Below are positions 47,288 to 56,986 of a stretch of DNA of 64,000 nt, piece by piece; position 1 is the stretch's first letter, and every line of letters starts with the position of its first letter. The DNA comes from an uncultured Prochlorococcus sp. (GTDB lineage: Bacteria; Cyanobacteriota; Cyanobacteriia; PCC-6307; Cyanobiaceae), in NCBI GenBank assembly GCA_902628235.1, contig CACOMD010000005.1, forward strand, positions 1 through 64,000, given 5' to 3'. The translations under genes were made by a program, and so were the position numbers. The notes under the pieces are model-generated. The model saw nothing but the letters and a program-made list of their open reading frames with translations. It had not been told where the DNA came from and ran no database searches.

Positions 47288-48448
47288 TTAGATATCAATA
47301 TTCTCAGGAATAATCCCAATCTTATATAGTCTCTCATAAAAATTATAAAGAAATTTATTATCTTCATTCAAACTATTCCATTCATCAGAATTTATATTGT
47401 CAATAATTTTTTGACAATCTATTTCAGAAAATTCTAGAGGTGATGAGTAATGAGCAGATATTAAGTATTTCATGCCCTTAAAGTCTTTAACTGCATTCAA
47501 CCAACTAGAGAGTAGTTCTTTTGATCTTGGGAAAATAAGTCTTTGTAAGACTGGGGCAATTTGTATCTTTGGAGAATTATCTCCAATAATAACTGCCTTC
47601 GATTCTTCCCAATCTTTATCCCAGAGAAATGGATAAATACCAAAATGTGATTTTTTATTTCTTAGTCCTTTTTTAAAAGAATATTTAAAAATATGATTCA
47701 AAGAAGGGATCTTAAGTTTACTTGGCCTCAAATAAGAGGCGAACAAAACTAATCTTGCCCATCCTTTTTTTCTTTTTTCGGGTGAATCTACTAAAAGCTC
47801 ATCACCTCGTTCTCTTGAATGAAATAATAAAGGAGATGGATCATAATCAAATATTTTAGGAGGATTACTTTCAATACCAACTATTGCATCAGTGACATGT
47901 AGTGATCCAGTAGGTTCATGGAAACAACTTATTTCTTGAAATCTACCTAATCCTAAATTAATTGGTCCAAGAGATGTCCATTTACAACAATACTCAAAGG
48001 GCAATCCATCCTGAAACAAAATTTTAGTTCTTTTAGAGGGTATACCTATAAAATCCAAGGGTAAATTAATAGGAAAACTCCATTGTCCAGGACATAGCCA
48101 AATTTCTGATTGATTAAAAATTCTTGCTAATGGAGGTAATCCTATTTTGTGTTCCAATCCTGAGGCTGTGGGCAAAACAATCGCCTTAATAGGACCATGT
48201 TTAAAGATTATTTCATTTAATTGATTGATTAATTCAATTGTGGGCGGCAATGGATTAAGGATCATTAGACCCTCATTAACCTTAATTACGGTCATTCTTA
48301 CTGGAACAGCTACATAATAAATTCCTTGAATTTGCTCTATAGACCAAATCTGTTCAGGGATTAATTCATTAATAATTGTTTTTTTTGATCCATATGGATA
48401 GAGGGGAAATAAAGGCCACCATGGCCAGATTTTATCTTTTTCTATCAT
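47288..48448 (-). CDS. DUF4336 protein
   Basis: A 386-residue protein of the DUF4336 family, distantly metallo-beta-lactamase-like. Typical are the N-terminal WPWWPLFPLYPYGSKKTI (9-26), LPTASGLEHKIGLPPLARIF (about 92-111) and SCFHEPTGSLHVTDAIVG (about 173-190), which resemble the HxH and D of such folds without a full HxHxDH. Function unknown. It is the last gene in the transporter run with a 3-bp gap from the permease, so co-expression is likely. Confidence 0.82.
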   Translation of the reverse strand: MIEKDKIWPWWPLFPLYPYGSKKTIINELIPEQIWSIEQIQGIYYVAVPVRMTVIKVNEGLMILNPLPPTIELINQLNEIIFKHGPIKAIVLPTASGLEHKIGLPPLARIFNQSEIWLCPGQWSFPINLPLDFIGIPSKRTKILFQDGLPFEYCCKWTSLGPINLGLGRFQEISCFHEPTGSLHVTDAIVGIESNPPKIFDYDPSPLLFHSRERGDELLVDSPEKRKKGWARLVLFASYLRPSKLKIPSLNHIFKYSFKKGLRNKKSHFGIYPFLWDKDWEESKAVIIGDNSPKIQIAPVLQRLIFPRSKELLSSWLNAVKDFKGMKYLISAHYSSPLEFSEIDCQKIIDNINSDEWNSLNEDNKFLYNFYERLYKIGIIPENIDI

Positions 48449-48451
48449 CTG

Positions 48452-49327
48452 TTATTTAGAAGATGATAATAGTTGTTTAACTTTAAAGATTCCATATCTT
48501 GGGGCAAATAAAAATGCGAATAGAAAAATGAATGTTTGAACTAAGACGATTGACCCACCAGGAGCAATATCTAACCAATAGCTTAAATAAATTCCTATTA
48601 AACTTGAAATAATACTACTTAAAATAGATATTATCGACAACTCATCAAATTTATCGGTAAGTAAATATGCTGTAGCTCCAGGAGTAATGAGCATAGCAAC
48701 AACTAAAACAATACCAACTGCTTGTAAGCCCACAACTGCTGCTAGAGATAAGCATGTAAGCAACAGATAATGTAAAAAGGAAACATTTATTCCTATAGTT
48801 TTTGCATGCCTTGGATCGAAGCAGTACAACATTAAATCTTTCCTAAATATTGATAAAAGAAATACAACTAAAAAAGAGATAAAAATAGTCTGCTTTACAT
48901 CTGATAATGGTATTCCTAATGGTGTTCCATATAAAATATGCATTAAGTCAATCTCACTTGTTATTTTAGAGATCAGGACAATTCCAAGCGCAAAAAAACC
49001 AGTAAAAACTAAGCCTATTACAGTATCTTCTTTAATCCTTGATTTGTGTTTAATAAATCCTATGAGAGCGACAGAACCGACTCCAAAAACAAAAGCACCT
49101 ATAGATAATGGTATCCCTATCGCATAAGCCACAACAACTCCAGGCATTACTGCATGAGAAACAGCATCTCCCATAAGAGCCCATCCTTTTAAAGTTAAAA
49201 AGCTTGAAAGCAAACCACAAACAGAAGTTATCAAAATGCTTATCAAAATAGCTTTTCTCATGAATTCATGAGCAATTGGCTCAAAAATAAATGAATTTAT
49301 ATCGATAGTTAAAAAAGATACATCCAT
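48452..49327 (-). CDS. mntB: Metal ABC transporter permease (ABC-3 family)
   Basis: Inner-membrane permease of the Mn/Zn/Fe ABC-3 family, 291 residues with about eight to nine membrane segments. Family segment ALMGDAVSHAVMPGVVVAYA (about 50-69) and HAKTIGINVSFLHYLLLTCL are visible. Together with the ATPase and lipoprotein upstream it forms a complete importer. Order on the minus strand is binding protein, ATPase, permease. Manganese is the favoured substrate; see the binding protein. Confidence 0.93.
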   Translation of the reverse strand: MDVSFLTIDINSFIFEPIAHEFMRKAILISILITSVCGLLSSFLTLKGWALMGDAVSHAVMPGVVVAYAIGIPLSIGAFVFGVGSVALIGFIKHKSRIKEDTVIGLVFTGFFALGIVLISKITSEIDLMHILYGTPLGIPLSDVKQTIFISFLVVFLLSIFRKDLMLYCFDPRHAKTIGINVSFLHYLLLTCLSLAAVVGLQAVGIVLVVAMLITPGATAYLLTDKFDELSIISILSSIISSLIGIYLSYWLDIAPGGSIVLVQTFIFLFAFLFAPRYGIFKVKQLLSSSK

Positions 49328-49342
49328 TTACTTATGAGAAAA

Positions 49343-50107
49343 TTAAGATTCAGGACCAAACAAAAAATCTGGAGACATTCCTCCAAATGTACTAGTTATG
49401 TTTTCAGGAGTGAATACTTCTGATGTATCACCATATGCAACAACTGTTTTATTTATTAAGAGAACTAAATCGCAAAATTCCCGGACATGAATCATATCAT
49501 GAGTTGAAAGTAAGATTGTTTTACCTTCGTTTTTAAATTGGATAAATAATTCTGAGATAAGTTTTTCGGTCCTAATATCAACGCCTGCAAATGGTTCATC
49601 CAATAATAGTATTGAAGCTCTCTGTGCGATAGCTCTAGCTAAGAAAGTTCTTTTTCTCTGACCTCCTGATAAATTACCAATTGGTGTAAATGAATAATCA
49701 ACAAGATCAACTCTTTCAATAGCATTTTTAACAGCTTGAATATCAGATTCTCTCGGTGATCTAAAGATATTCATTGAACCGTATCTGCCCATCATAACGA
49801 TATCCCAAACATTCACAGGAAAATCAGCATCAATTCCCTCATTTTGTGGAACATAAGCAACTGCTTGATCTTTTTGAGAAGTTTTAAGTGTTTCACCATT
49901 TATTCTAATTTTCCCTTTTGAAAGATTTACGAATCCTGTTAAAGCATTAAAGAAAGTTGTTTTACCAGCTCCATTCATCCCTACTAATCCGCATATTTGT
50001 CCAGCTTTTAATCTTAAAGTTGCATCGTATAATGCAACTTTGCCATTGTAATCAACGCAAATATTTTCGGCTTCAATTCTATATTTTTCAAATTCCATTG
50101 ATTTCAT
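49343..50107 (-). CDS. mntA: Metal ABC transporter ATP-binding protein
   Basis: A 254-residue ABC ATPase: Walker A GMNGAGKTTFFN (about 43-54), Q-loop VPQNEGID, signature NLSGGQRKRTFLARAIAQRA (about 144-163), Walker B ILLLDEPFAGVD and switch His in STHDM. It matches ATPases of manganese/zinc importers. Gaps of 15 bp to the permease and 3 bp from the binding protein support a single transcript. Confidence 0.94.
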   Translation of the reverse strand: MKSMEFEKYRIEAENICVDYNGKVALYDATLRLKAGQICGLVGMNGAGKTTFFNALTGFVNLSKGKIRINGETLKTSQKDQAVAYVPQNEGIDADFPVNVWDIVMMGRYGSMNIFRSPRESDIQAVKNAIERVDLVDYSFTPIGNLSGGQRKRTFLARAIAQRASILLLDEPFAGVDIRTEKLISELFIQFKNEGKTILLSTHDMIHVREFCDLVLLINKTVVAYGDTSEVFTPENITSTFGGMSPDFLFGPES

Positions 50108-50110
50108 TTT

Positions 50111-51079
50111 TTAATTTTTTAAACTTGAATTAAAACCATTTTTTATTGTACCAAGATTATATTCAAGCATCTCCAAGTAATTTTCTGCAGGACCATTTTT
50201 TTTAGATAAAGAATCGACATATAAATTACCACCAAAAAAAGCTCCAGTTTCTTTGGCAACAGATTCTTGAGATTCTGAACTTACTGTACTTTCACAGAAT
50301 ACAGCTGGAATTTGTTTCTCTTTAACTAAATTAATCACTCTCGCCATCCTTTTCGGAGTAATTTGACTTTCTGCATTTACTGGCCATAGATATGCTTCCT
50401 TTAAATCATAGTCATTTGTTAGGTATGAAAATGCTCCTTCACAACTTACTAGATACCTTTTACTTTTCTGCAATGTATTAAGAAAAAGTGAAAAATCTTC
50501 ATCTATTTTTTTTATCTTATTTTTAAAGTTTTGAGCATTTCTTTTAAATTTTTCTTTGTTCTTGGGATCTAATTTAGATAGCTCTTCTAATAAGATATCT
50601 ACATATAAAATTCCTCTTTTAGGCGAAATCCATGCATGAGGATTTGGTTTCCCTTTGTATATATCTTCATTAATAAATATTGGTTCTAAATTATTTGCGA
50701 TAGTAATTCTCTCAACATTTAAATTAGTAACAAATTTTTCTGCCCATAATTCAAAACCAAACCCGTTTTGTATAAAAATGACCGCTTTTGAACCTCTAAC
50801 AAGATCACTTGGAGTAACTTGATAACCATGGACCTCCATTCCAGGCTTAGTAATTGACTCCACATTGTATTCATTACCAACAATATTTTTTACTATGTCT
50901 TCAAGGATTGTAAAGCTAACCAAAAGTAACTTTTTTTCTTTTTTAATAATATTATTTTGCTTAATTAATTTATTACCTTGATTGAAATTTAAATTACTAA
51001 TTTCATTATTTTTTTTACAAGCTGTCAATGGGAACAATAATAATAAACCAGATAAAATAAATAAAATATTTTTTTTCAT
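50111..51079 (-). CDS. mntC: Metal-binding lipoprotein of Mn/Zn ABC transporter
   Basis: Cluster A-I solute-binding protein, 322 residues. Signal peptide with lipobox LTAC (MKKNILFILSGLLLLFPLTA then CKK). Metal ligands likely: His in MEVHGYQVTPSDL, His in NPHAWISPKRG, Glu in VFCESTVSSESQ and Asp in YVDSLSKKNG, the His-His-Glu-Asp set of the family. There is no long His-rich loop, which usually marks ZnuA zinc proteins, so manganese is more likely. Mn supply would serve photosystem II. Zn cannot be excluded. Confidence 0.9.
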   Translation of the reverse strand: MKKNILFILSGLLLLFPLTACKKNNEISNLNFNQGNKLIKQNNIIKKEKKLLLVSFTILEDIVKNIVGNEYNVESITKPGMEVHGYQVTPSDLVRGSKAVIFIQNGFGFELWAEKFVTNLNVERITIANNLEPIFINEDIYKGKPNPHAWISPKRGILYVDILLEELSKLDPKNKEKFKRNAQNFKNKIKKIDEDFSLFLNTLQKSKRYLVSCEGAFSYLTNDYDLKEAYLWPVNAESQITPKRMARVINLVKEKQIPAVFCESTVSSESQESVAKETGAFFGGNLYVDSLSKKNGPAENYLEMLEYNLGTIKNGFNSSLKN

Positions 51080-51089
51080 AAATTAATAC

Positions 51090-52430
51090 TTAAGAAAATT
51101 TTAAATTTAGAGAATTTTGTAAGTCACCCAAAAATGATTGCCAATTAATTTTCTCACTTTTGAATGCATTTTCTACAATTTTTTCATTATTAGAAATTAT
51201 ATTTTCAAGATCAGATTCAGATACACCTTTATTAATTGCCATAAAATCAGCTAAAGATCGAGACACAACTCTTGTGAGATATGCAGCACTTGCCGCCTGA
51301 AATGAGCCTGCAACGAACCAATTAGGACCATGGAACTTAGAGATCCCTAACAGAGTTTGACCACTCCACTCAACAACTCCCAGAGTTATAGCCGTTTTAA
51401 GAATTTCTTTTGAAATCTTTTCTAAAATTTCGGGTGACCATGTGCATCCCCAAATTGACTTTATTTCATTAATCATTAAAGCATTTAAGACAGTCATTGA
51501 TAAAACATCTATAGAAGGGACTGGAGATGCGAAGACAGAGGCTGCTACGATAAATTGATTTTTTGTCTGAATTTCTTTTAACTTAATTCTTCTAATTACC
51601 TCAATTTCTGCTTGCCATTTAGAATGTAATTCTCTCAAAAGCCTTTTCTTAGTAGCTTCTATCGTAATCTTTGGTGTAAGAGAATTAATTCTAAAAGCCA
51701 AAGGAAGATTACTAATAAAAATGTTTCTTAAATCAATTTCCAAAATTTTTTGTTTAAGTTGTAAAGGAATTTCATGTTTCAATTCTTCTATATGTTCTTT
51801 TTCAAAATTATTAATAGGTGATGAAGTCATTAGCCAAAACCTTATATCTTTGGGAAGTTTATTGAGCCATAAAAGACTTTTAGCAGAAAGAGGAGGAGTT
51901 AAATGATAAAGCACAATATCATTCTGAAAAATTTTACTGTTTAATTCCTCCTCATTAGAAGTAGATGGTAAATTTTGTATTATGTTTAATGTGTAAGTAC
52001 CTTCTTTAAAATATTTTTTAATTAAACTTTCATAAAACAGACTGCATTCATCTCCTATTACTGTAATTAATTGTTTCTCATGATTTTCAAGAATATTTAA
52101 AAGCAAATTTTTTCTAAGATTTGTTTTTTTCTCCAAATTATTTTTTTCTTCTAATTCACTAAGAGAATCTAAATCCTCATTACATAACTTGACCCAGCCA
52201 TTTAAATCCTTTGGCTCATTAAATTTAGGTTTATCAGATTTAAAGTAAAAATATCCTCCAATACATAAAAGAATAAATCCTAAATTACCTCCCGAAAAAT
52301 TGAATAAGTCACTAATAATCCATTCACTAAATCCAAAAACTAAAAAAGTAAAAAGAATATTTGCCTTTGGAAATTTAAAAAAATTTTTAAATAAATTTGC
52401 CTTACTTATATTAATCAAAATACTTTTCAT
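51090..52430 (-). CDS. DUF697/YcjF-like membrane protein with dead GTPase domain
   Basis: A 446-residue protein. Two membrane helices near the N-terminus (ILFTFLVFGFSEWIIS and NLGFILLCIGGYFYF), then a GTPase-like domain in which the P-loop position reads KQLITVIGDECSLFYESLI (no GxxxxGKS/T), and a C-terminal DUF697-type hydrophobic region with FIVAASVFASPVPSIDVLSM and VVSRSLADFMAINKG. A G-protein ancestor that no longer binds nucleotide is the simplest reading. Function unknown. Lies 11 bp from the binding-protein gene on the same strand, so it may be part of the transporter transcript. Confidence 0.75.
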   Translation of the reverse strand: MKSILINISKANLFKNFFKFPKANILFTFLVFGFSEWIISDLFNFSGGNLGFILLCIGGYFYFKSDKPKFNEPKDLNGWVKLCNEDLDSLSELEEKNNLEKKTNLRKNLLLNILENHEKQLITVIGDECSLFYESLIKKYFKEGTYTLNIIQNLPSTSNEEELNSKIFQNDIVLYHLTPPLSAKSLLWLNKLPKDIRFWLMTSSPINNFEKEHIEELKHEIPLQLKQKILEIDLRNIFISNLPLAFRINSLTPKITIEATKKRLLRELHSKWQAEIEVIRRIKLKEIQTKNQFIVAASVFASPVPSIDVLSMTVLNALMINEIKSIWGCTWSPEILEKISKEILKTAITLGVVEWSGQTLLGISKFHGPNWFVAGSFQAASAAYLTRVVSRSLADFMAINKGVSESDLENIISNNEKIVENAFKSEKINWQSFLGDLQNSLNLKFS

Positions 52431-52500
52431 ATCTTTTATTAGTTTAATGCATATTTAAAATGAAAAAAAGCTTGTTTAAATTATTTAATTTTTTGGAAAG

Positions 52501-52556
52501 GCTAAATTATTAGAATAATTTAAAGACTTCTTGCATATTTTGATGCTAAATTATTA
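52501..52556. repeat. 12-bp direct repeat and palindrome before the trpS run
   Basis: GCTAAATTATTA occurs at 52501-52512 and again at 52545-52556, 44 bp apart. The first copy also starts a palindrome TAAATTATT-AG-AATAATTTA (52503-52522). The sequence is AT-only apart from the first bases, so chance is a real possibility in this genome. It lies within 80 bp of the start of the first gene of the run. Confidence 0.3.
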
Positions 52557-52582
52557 ATTCATGAAATTTAAATAGTAAGTAA

Positions 52583-52996
52583 ATGACCAATTCAAATTAC
52601 GAAAATAGCCAGGGGCAAAGAAACTTTAGAAATAATGATAACAATAATTATAGAAATAGATATGGAGGGAAAAGAGAATCAGGTGGCTTTAGAATAAGAT
52701 TAAGTGACAATGAAATGAAATCAGTAAAAACTATACAAGAAATATTTCAACTTAAGTCTACTGTTGCTGTACTAGGTTTCTCCGTACGCACGTTGAGCGA
52801 ATTAATAAAGAATGAGAATCTGAAAGAAGAGATTACTAAAATAGCAACTAATAATAGAAATTCTCTCCAAAAAGTTAATAACTTTGAAAAAAAAGAAATA
52901 TCCTCAATAAATGCGGCTAATCCTTTTGCAAGGCCAGAAAAAAAGCCCCAAATAATAGAGAATAAAGATAATAATGAAAATGTAGATGAAAAATAA
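52583..52996 (+). CDS. Unknown protein with Asn/Arg/Gly-rich head
   Basis: A 137-residue protein I cannot assign. Residues 1-35 are low-complexity (QRNFRNNDNNNYRNRYGGKR), like RNA-binding tails. Residues 36-90 form a compact folded part (FRIRLSDNEMKSVKTIQEIF, LGFSVRTLSELIKNENL). The C-terminus is charged and disordered. Its final 11 bp overlap the trpS start, which suggests coupling to the aminoacyl-tRNA synthetases. An RNA-related role is a guess. Confidence 0.6.
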   Translation: MTNSNYENSQGQRNFRNNDNNNYRNRYGGKRESGGFRIRLSDNEMKSVKTIQEIFQLKSTVAVLGFSVRTLSELIKNENLKEEITKIATNNRNSLQKVNNFEKKEISSINAANPFARPEKKPQIIENKDNNENVDEK

Positions 52997-54002
52997 AAAA
53001 AGAATTCTTTCAGGAGTTCAACCAACTGGTGAACTGCATCTTGGGAATTGGTTAGGGGCTATTAGAAATTGGGTAACACTTCAAGAACAATATGAGACAT
53101 TCCTCTGTGTCGTTGATTTGCATGCAATTACCGCTGAACATAATCCAAAAGAACTAACCCAAAATACTCTTTCTACTGCCGCTTTATATGTTGCTTGTGG
53201 AATAGATCCTAATATATGTTCTATTTTTGTACAAAGCCATATACCTGCTCATTCTGAGCTTTGCTGGATCTTAAACTGCATGACTCCAATTAATTGGATG
53301 GAAAGGATGATTCAATTTAAAGAAAAATCCATTCAACAGGGTAATAATGTTTCTATTGGATTATTTGACTATCCTATACTAATGGCTGCAGATATTCTTC
53401 TATACGATGCCGACTACGTCCCAGTAGGAGAAGATCAAAAACAACATCTTGAACTAGCTAGAGATATTGCACAACAAAGAATTAATGCCAAATTTAGTAA
53501 AGAGAAAGATATTCTGAAAATTCCTCAACCAATAATTATGAAAAATGGATCAAAAATTATGAGTTTAATTGATGGTTCTAGAAAGATGAGTAAAAGTGAT
53601 CCTAATGAAGGTAGTAGAATTAATTTGCTAGATACGCCTGAAATAATCTCGAAAAAAATAAAAAGAGCAAAGAGCGATAGTTATATTGGGTTAGAATTTA
53701 ATAATCCTGAAAGACCTGAATCCAGAAATCTGCTAATGATTTATTCAATATTATCAGGAAAGGAAATTTCTCAATGCGAGAATGAGTTTTCTGAAACTGG
53801 ATGGGGTACATTTAAAAAATTAATTACAGAACAAGTTATTGAATCCCTTTCACCTATTCAAGAAAAATATAAAATTTTAATTAATGATCCACATCAATTG
53901 AATAATATTCTCATTGAAGGGAAGGAGAGGGCTAATGAATTAGCACAAAAAACTCTTAAGAGAGTTAAATCAAAACTTGGATTCTTTGAAATGGGGAAAT
54001 AA
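52986..54002 (+). CDS. trpS: Tryptophanyl-tRNA synthetase
   Basis: Class I synthetase, 338 residues. The HIGH-equivalent is in GVQPTGELHLGNWLGAIRNW (10-29), the tryptophan pocket includes MAADILLYDADYVPVGEDQK (about 133-152), and the KMSKS loop appears as SRKMSKSDPNEGS (about 198-210). Starts inside the previous gene (11-bp overlap) and is followed after 3 bp by thrS. Confidence 0.97.
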   Translation: MKNKKRILSGVQPTGELHLGNWLGAIRNWVTLQEQYETFLCVVDLHAITAEHNPKELTQNTLSTAALYVACGIDPNICSIFVQSHIPAHSELCWILNCMTPINWMERMIQFKEKSIQQGNNVSIGLFDYPILMAADILLYDADYVPVGEDQKQHLELARDIAQQRINAKFSKEKDILKIPQPIIMKNGSKIMSLIDGSRKMSKSDPNEGSRINLLDTPEIISKKIKRAKSDSYIGLEFNNPERPESRNLLMIYSILSGKEISQCENEFSETGWGTFKKLITEQVIESLSPIQEKYKILINDPHQLNNILIEGKERANELAQKTLKRVKSKLGFFEMGK

Positions 54003-54005
54003 TTC

Positions 54006-55922
54006 ATGCCAGTAATCACGCTGCCTGATGGGACCCAAAAGGTCTTTGATCATTCGGTAACAATTCTAGAAATTGCCCAAAGTATTGGAGCAGGATTAGC
54101 TAAAGCAACAATTGCGGGAAAAGTAAATGGCATTTTGCTTGATGCAACACTACCCATTAAAAATGATTCCAAAGTTGTAATAATTACATCAAAAGATAAA
54201 GAGGGCATTGAGATTATTAGACATTCCTTTGCACATCTCATAGGTCATGCAGTAAAACAAATTTACCCAAATATAAAAATGGCTATCGGACCTGTTATTG
54301 AAGATGGCTTTTATTACGATATCTCTTCAGAATATCGTTTTACTCCTGAGGATTTAATAAAAATAGAAGACAGAATAAATAAATTAATAAAAACAAATTA
54401 TGATGTGAAAATTTTACAAGTTTCCAAGAAAGAAGCTATTAAAACTTTTGAAGAAAGAGATGAGACTTTTAAATTAAGAATAATTGAAGACATAGATGAT
54501 AAAGGTCTGATTAATCTCTATAAGCATGAAGAGTATATTGATATGTGTAGAGGTCCTCATGTTCCAAATACAAGACATCTGCGACACTTTAAGTTACTTA
54601 AATTATCGGGTGCATATTGGAGGGGAAATAGTGAAAATGAATCATTACAAAGAATTTATGGTACTGCATGGGCTAAAGAGAAAGAACTTAAAGATTATTT
54701 AACAAGAATAGAAGAAGCGGAAAAAAGAGATCATAGAAAGCTGGGAAAAAAACATTCACTTTTTCACATACAAGAAGAATCTCCAGGTATGATTTTTTGG
54801 CATCCCAATGGATGGATAATTTACCAAGTTTTGGAGAATTACATACGAGAAATACTTAAAAAAAATAACTATCTAGAAATAAAAACTCCACAAGCAGTTG
54901 ATAAATCCCTTTGGGAAAAATCAGGTCATTGGGAAAAATTTAGAGAAGATATGTTTACAACAGCATCTGAGAATAGAACATATGCGATTAAGCCAATGAA
55001 CTGCCCATGCCATATCCAAGTATTTAATCAAGGATTAAAAAGTTATAAAGATTTACCTATTCGTCTAGCTGAATTCGGCTCCTGTCATAGAAATGAACCT
55101 TCTGGTGCCTTACATGGTTTGATGAGAGTCAGAAATTTCACTCAGGATGATGCTCATATTTTCTGTACAGAAGAACAAATGCAAGAGGAGGTATCTAATT
55201 TCATTGATCTCGTTTTCGAAGTTTATAGAACCTTTGGTTTTGATGAAATAATTATCAAATTATCAACGCGTCCTGAAAAGAGAGTTGGTAGCAAGGAGAT
55301 TTGGGATAAATCAGAGGAGGCACTTAAGATGGCTTTAAATAATAAGAATCTCGAATGGGAACTGCAGCCTGGAGAAGGAGCTTTTTATGGACCAAAAATT
55401 GAATTCTCACTAAAAGATTGTCTTAATAGAGTCTGGCAATGTGGAACTATTCAAGTTGACTTCTCCATGCCCATAAGACTTGATGCAACTTTTGTAGATA
55501 TCAACAATCAGAAGAAAAGTCCTGTAATGTTACACAGAGCAATTTTAGGATCTTTTGAAAGATTTATTGGAATCTTAATTGAACAATATGAAGCCAAATT
55601 TCCTTTATGGCTAGCTCCTTATCAAATTATTTTATTAAGTATTACTGATAGAAATAAAGATAAATGTCAGAAATTTAATCATTTATTGAATTTAAAGGGA
55701 TATCGATCAAAAGTTGATATTAGAAATGAGAAGATAGGTTACAAGATTAGAGAGGCTACAATTAGTAGAATTCCATTAATTGCTGTTGTTGGCGACAAAG
55801 AACAAGAAATTGATTCAGTTTCTTTAAGAGCCTTAGATGGTACAAATTTAGGAATTTTAAATTTGATTGATTTATACAAATTAATGGATGAATTAATTAA
55901 AAAGAAAGGAAGGATAGAATAA
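54006..55922 (+). CDS. thrS: Threonyl-tRNA synthetase
   Basis: Class II synthetase, 638 residues with all usual domains: N-terminal TGS ([20 protein letters not shown], 2-21), editing domain [16 protein letters not shown] and [14 protein letters not shown] with the Zn-like His/Cys, catalytic core [13 protein letters not shown] (Zn Cys) and [20 protein letters not shown] (motif 2), [28 protein letters not shown] (motif 3), and an anticodon-binding C-terminus. Proofreading residues appear intact. Confidence 0.97.
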   Translation: MPVITLPDGTQKVFDHSVTILEIAQSIGAGLAKATIAGKVNGILLDATLPIKNDSKVVIITSKDKEGIEIIRHSFAHLIGHAVKQIYPNIKMAIGPVIEDGFYYDISSEYRFTPEDLIKIEDRINKLIKTNYDVKILQVSKKEAIKTFEERDETFKLRIIEDIDDKGLINLYKHEEYIDMCRGPHVPNTRHLRHFKLLKLSGAYWRGNSENESLQRIYGTAWAKEKELKDYLTRIEEAEKRDHRKLGKKHSLFHIQEESPGMIFWHPNGWIIYQVLENYIREILKKNNYLEIKTPQAVDKSLWEKSGHWEKFREDMFTTASENRTYAIKPMNCPCHIQVFNQGLKSYKDLPIRLAEFGSCHRNEPSGALHGLMRVRNFTQDDAHIFCTEEQMQEEVSNFIDLVFEVYRTFGFDEIIIKLSTRPEKRVGSKEIWDKSEEALKMALNNKNLEWELQPGEGAFYGPKIEFSLKDCLNRVWQCGTIQVDFSMPIRLDATFVDINNQKKSPVMLHRAILGSFERFIGILIEQYEAKFPLWLAPYQIILLSITDRNKDKCQKFNHLLNLKGYRSKVDIRNEKIGYKIREATISRIPLIAVVGDKEQEIDSVSLRALDGTNLGILNLIDLYKLMDELIKKKGRIE

Positions 55923-55932
55923 GTTTTAATAA

Positions 55933-56976
55933 ATGAATTTTCTTGCTTGCGATTTAGGAGGAACAAAAGTACTGATAGCTATTTACGAAGAGGTTAATAA
56001 AGATTCTCCTCCAAAATTAATTACAAAAGAAAGATATTTATCTGCAGAGTGGGAATCAATATATGCAATAACTAAAGATTTTCTAAAAAATAAATGTAAA
56101 AATAAATATTTTCCAAAGATAGCTTGTTTTGGAATAGCAGGGCCTATAGAAAAAAATAGTGCAAAAATTACTAACTTAAATTGGGAGATAAGCGAATTAA
56201 AATTAAAAAATGATTTTCACTTTGAAAAAGTTGAATTAATCAATGATTTTGCTGTTTTAATTTATGGGATACCATATTTAAAAAGTAATCAATTTAAGAC
56301 ACTACAAAATAATACAAATAAAAATAATAAGTTTGAGGGTTACCACACTATTGTTGGTGCAGGAACTGGATTAGGAATTTCTAGAGGTATCATTTCAAAA
56401 ACAAACATTTTAGTATTACCTAGCGAGGGAGGCCATATTGAATTTGCCCCTAAAACTCATGATGAGTGGGAACTAAAGCGATGGGTAAAGAGTTACTTAA
56501 ATATTGAGAGAGTCTCTTATGAAAGAATTATTAGTGGAGAGGGTTTATCGAACATTGCCAAATGGAAATTATCTAAAGAAGATATTAGAGATCATCCATT
56601 TAACAAGTATTTAGAGGAAGCTAAAGATTCAAAAATTATTGAAAAAAGTTTAGCAGGAAAAATCTGTCAACTAGCGAAGGCAGGTGATTCTTTAATGGCA
56701 GAAATAGAAACATTATGGTTTAATGTTTATTCTTCATTTATTGGAGATTTAGCAATACATGAACTCTGTTTTGGAGGCTTATGGATATCAGGAGGTACTG
56801 CCCCAAAACATTTCAAGAACTTTATTTCAGATTCTTTTTTGAAACAATTTTCAAATAAAGGGAGATTAAAAGATATTGTAAAAACAATACCTATAAGAAT
56901 TATTTTAGATGAGGAGTTTGGATTACATAGCGCTGCTTGCAGAGCGAAATCACTATTAAATATTCAATATAAATAG
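55933..56976 (+). CDS. glk: Glucokinase
   Basis: Bacterial glucokinase (Glk family), 347 residues, phosphorylating glucose with ATP. ATP/phosphate loop at the start, LACDLGGTKVLIAIYEEVNK (4-23), AGPIEKNSAKITNLNWEIS (about 72-90), catalytic Asp in LINDFAVLIYG (about 108) and GAGTGLGISRG (about 143-153). ATG start, 10 bp after thrS, in the same plus-strand run. Confidence 0.93.
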   Translation: MNFLACDLGGTKVLIAIYEEVNKDSPPKLITKERYLSAEWESIYAITKDFLKNKCKNKYFPKIACFGIAGPIEKNSAKITNLNWEISELKLKNDFHFEKVELINDFAVLIYGIPYLKSNQFKTLQNNTNKNNKFEGYHTIVGAGTGLGISRGIISKTNILVLPSEGGHIEFAPKTHDEWELKRWVKSYLNIERVSYERIISGEGLSNIAKWKLSKEDIRDHPFNKYLEEAKDSKIIEKSLAGKICQLAKAGDSLMAEIETLWFNVYSSFIGDLAIHELCFGGLWISGGTAPKHFKNFISDSFLKQFSNKGRLKDIVKTIPIRIILDEEFGLHSAACRAKSLLNIQYK

Positions 56977-56986
56977 ATTTTTGACA

